Source: an uncultured Fretibacterium sp. | Lineage (GTDB): Bacteria; Synergistota; Synergistia; Synergistales; Aminobacteriaceae | Reading direction: 5' to 3' | DNA: 6,618 nucleotides | Assembly (NCBI RefSeq): GCF_938030725.1 | Contig: NZ_CALHIQ010000086.1 | Location: 1-6,618 of the forward strand | Shown here: positions 6,360-6,618 of the stretch, piece by piece | Numbering within the stretch: position 1 is the first letter of the stretch | How the letters are laid out: every line of letters begins with the position of its first letter | Program-made: the position numbers and the translations under genes | The notes under the pieces: model-generated | What the model was told of the DNA's origin: nothing | The model's input: the letters and a program-made list of their open reading frames with translations, nothing else | The model's database searches: none

Positions 6360-6406
6360 AAACAGCGTGGTGCCTCGCGGTTTTACCGCGGGGCACCACG
6401 CTGTTT
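6360..6406 (+). terminator. Long hairpin, probable terminator of surface protein gene
   Basis: AAACAGCGTGGTGCC (6360-6374) pairs perfectly with its reverse complement (6392-6406). A T-G wobble and CGCGGT/ACCGCG extend the stem to 22 pairs around a TTT loop. It begins 80 bp after the stop codon, where a terminator is expected, and is flanked by AAA and TTT. A real U-run is missing, only TTT followed by GAAG, so intrinsic termination may be weak. It could instead be an mRNA-stabilising stem or a dispersed palindromic repeat. Being symmetric, it would act on transcripts from either side. Confidence 0.55.
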
Positions 6407-6539
6407 GAAGACCTATTCCTATTGATATTAAGATGCAATGCGCAGACTACCGCCCCTTTCCAAAACCATATGTCAATAGTCAGAAAAAAAGTCCTCCCTA
6501 AAGTATTCAGGTAAAAAGTCACCTGTGTTATCTAGTTTA

Positions 6540-6618
6540 GGGAAACACTGATTAAGTCGTTAAGAACTGTCACCCGTATCGTCTCCCTTCAGTGTCTGAA
6601 ACTTCATCAGGCCGCGCG
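6540..6618 (-). mobile_element. Possible insertion sequence end, cut by window edge
   Basis: GGGAAACACTGATTAA at 6540-6555 looks like the terminal inverted repeat of IS5-type elements, judged from memory of the general pattern. On the minus strand an open frame enters from the right edge and stops with TAA at 6562-6560, only 5 bp inside this putative end, giving the last 18 residues RGLMKFQTLKGDDTGDSS. A transposase stopping just inside an inverted repeat is the usual layout of simple insertion sequences. The other end and the body lie beyond the window, so family and integrity cannot be judged. It could equally be the unrelated 3' end of another gene. Confidence 0.33.

Larger units (their letters stand above)
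6280..6618. other. Non-coding region after the surface protein gene
   Basis: This 339-bp stretch is AT-richer than the genes and carries no complete gene. It holds GGCTTTT/AAAAGCC (6302-6308 and 6342-6348), the palindrome CTTAATTAAG (6321-6330), and a very long hairpin at 6360-6406. It also has CAGGT/ACCTG (6508-6512 and 6521-6525), the inverted pair TCCCTAAA/TTTAGGGA (6495-6502 and 6536-6543), and a possible insertion-sequence end from 6540. The region between 6407 and 6490 shows nothing I can interpret. Confidence 0.6.

Noticed and set aside
1..6618. CRISPR arrays, tRNA or rRNA genes
   Set aside because: No regularly spaced repeats and no tRNA or rRNA core seen; the only rRNA-like match is the 9-base anti-SD copy in the leader.

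Overview
The window most likely comes from a GC-rich member of the Synergistota (Synergistetes). The main evidence is the C-terminus of the largest protein. It has a short Gly/Ser stretch with one Cys (SGGCDAGFGG), a hydrophobic segment and an Arg-rich end, which is the layout of the Synerg-CTERM protein-sorting signal of that phylum. A GC-rich coding style, AT-rich promoter islands and strong Shine-Dalgarno sites fit. I cannot name a genus from the sequence alone.

Layout: (1) 66-1565 (+) encodes a complete 4-alpha-glucanotransferase (MalQ, GH77) with all three catalytic acids. (2) 1583-1627 is a GC-rich hairpin plus T-run between two convergent genes. (3) 1632-2798 (-) encodes a complete metal-dependent amidohydrolase of unknown substrate. 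(4) 2799-3150 is a divergent intergenic region. It holds a decayed-looking GC-rich patch, then an AT-rich island with a consensus-like sigma-70 promoter (TTGCAA-17-TATAAT). The 5' leader that follows carries a copy of the 16S rRNA anti-Shine-Dalgarno sequence, able to pair either with a local G-rich segment or with the gene's own ribosome binding site. (5) 3151-6279 (+) encodes a 1042-residue exported protein: signal peptide, long beta-strand-rich passenger with autotransporter-like repeats, Pro/Asn-rich linker, small C-terminal domain and Synerg-CTERM tail. (6) 6280-6618 has no complete gene. It contains a near-perfect 22-bp hairpin and, at the right edge, what looks like the end of an insertion sequence.

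The first two genes are housekeeping or metabolic enzymes with no evident link to the surface protein, which sits alone as a monocistronic unit with its own promoter. The most interesting parts are the surface protein, which combines autotransporter-like passenger repeats with a Cys-type C-terminal sorting tail in place of a beta-barrel, and its leader RNA, which could act as a translational switch. Both are inferences from sequence patterns and need homology searches and experiments.
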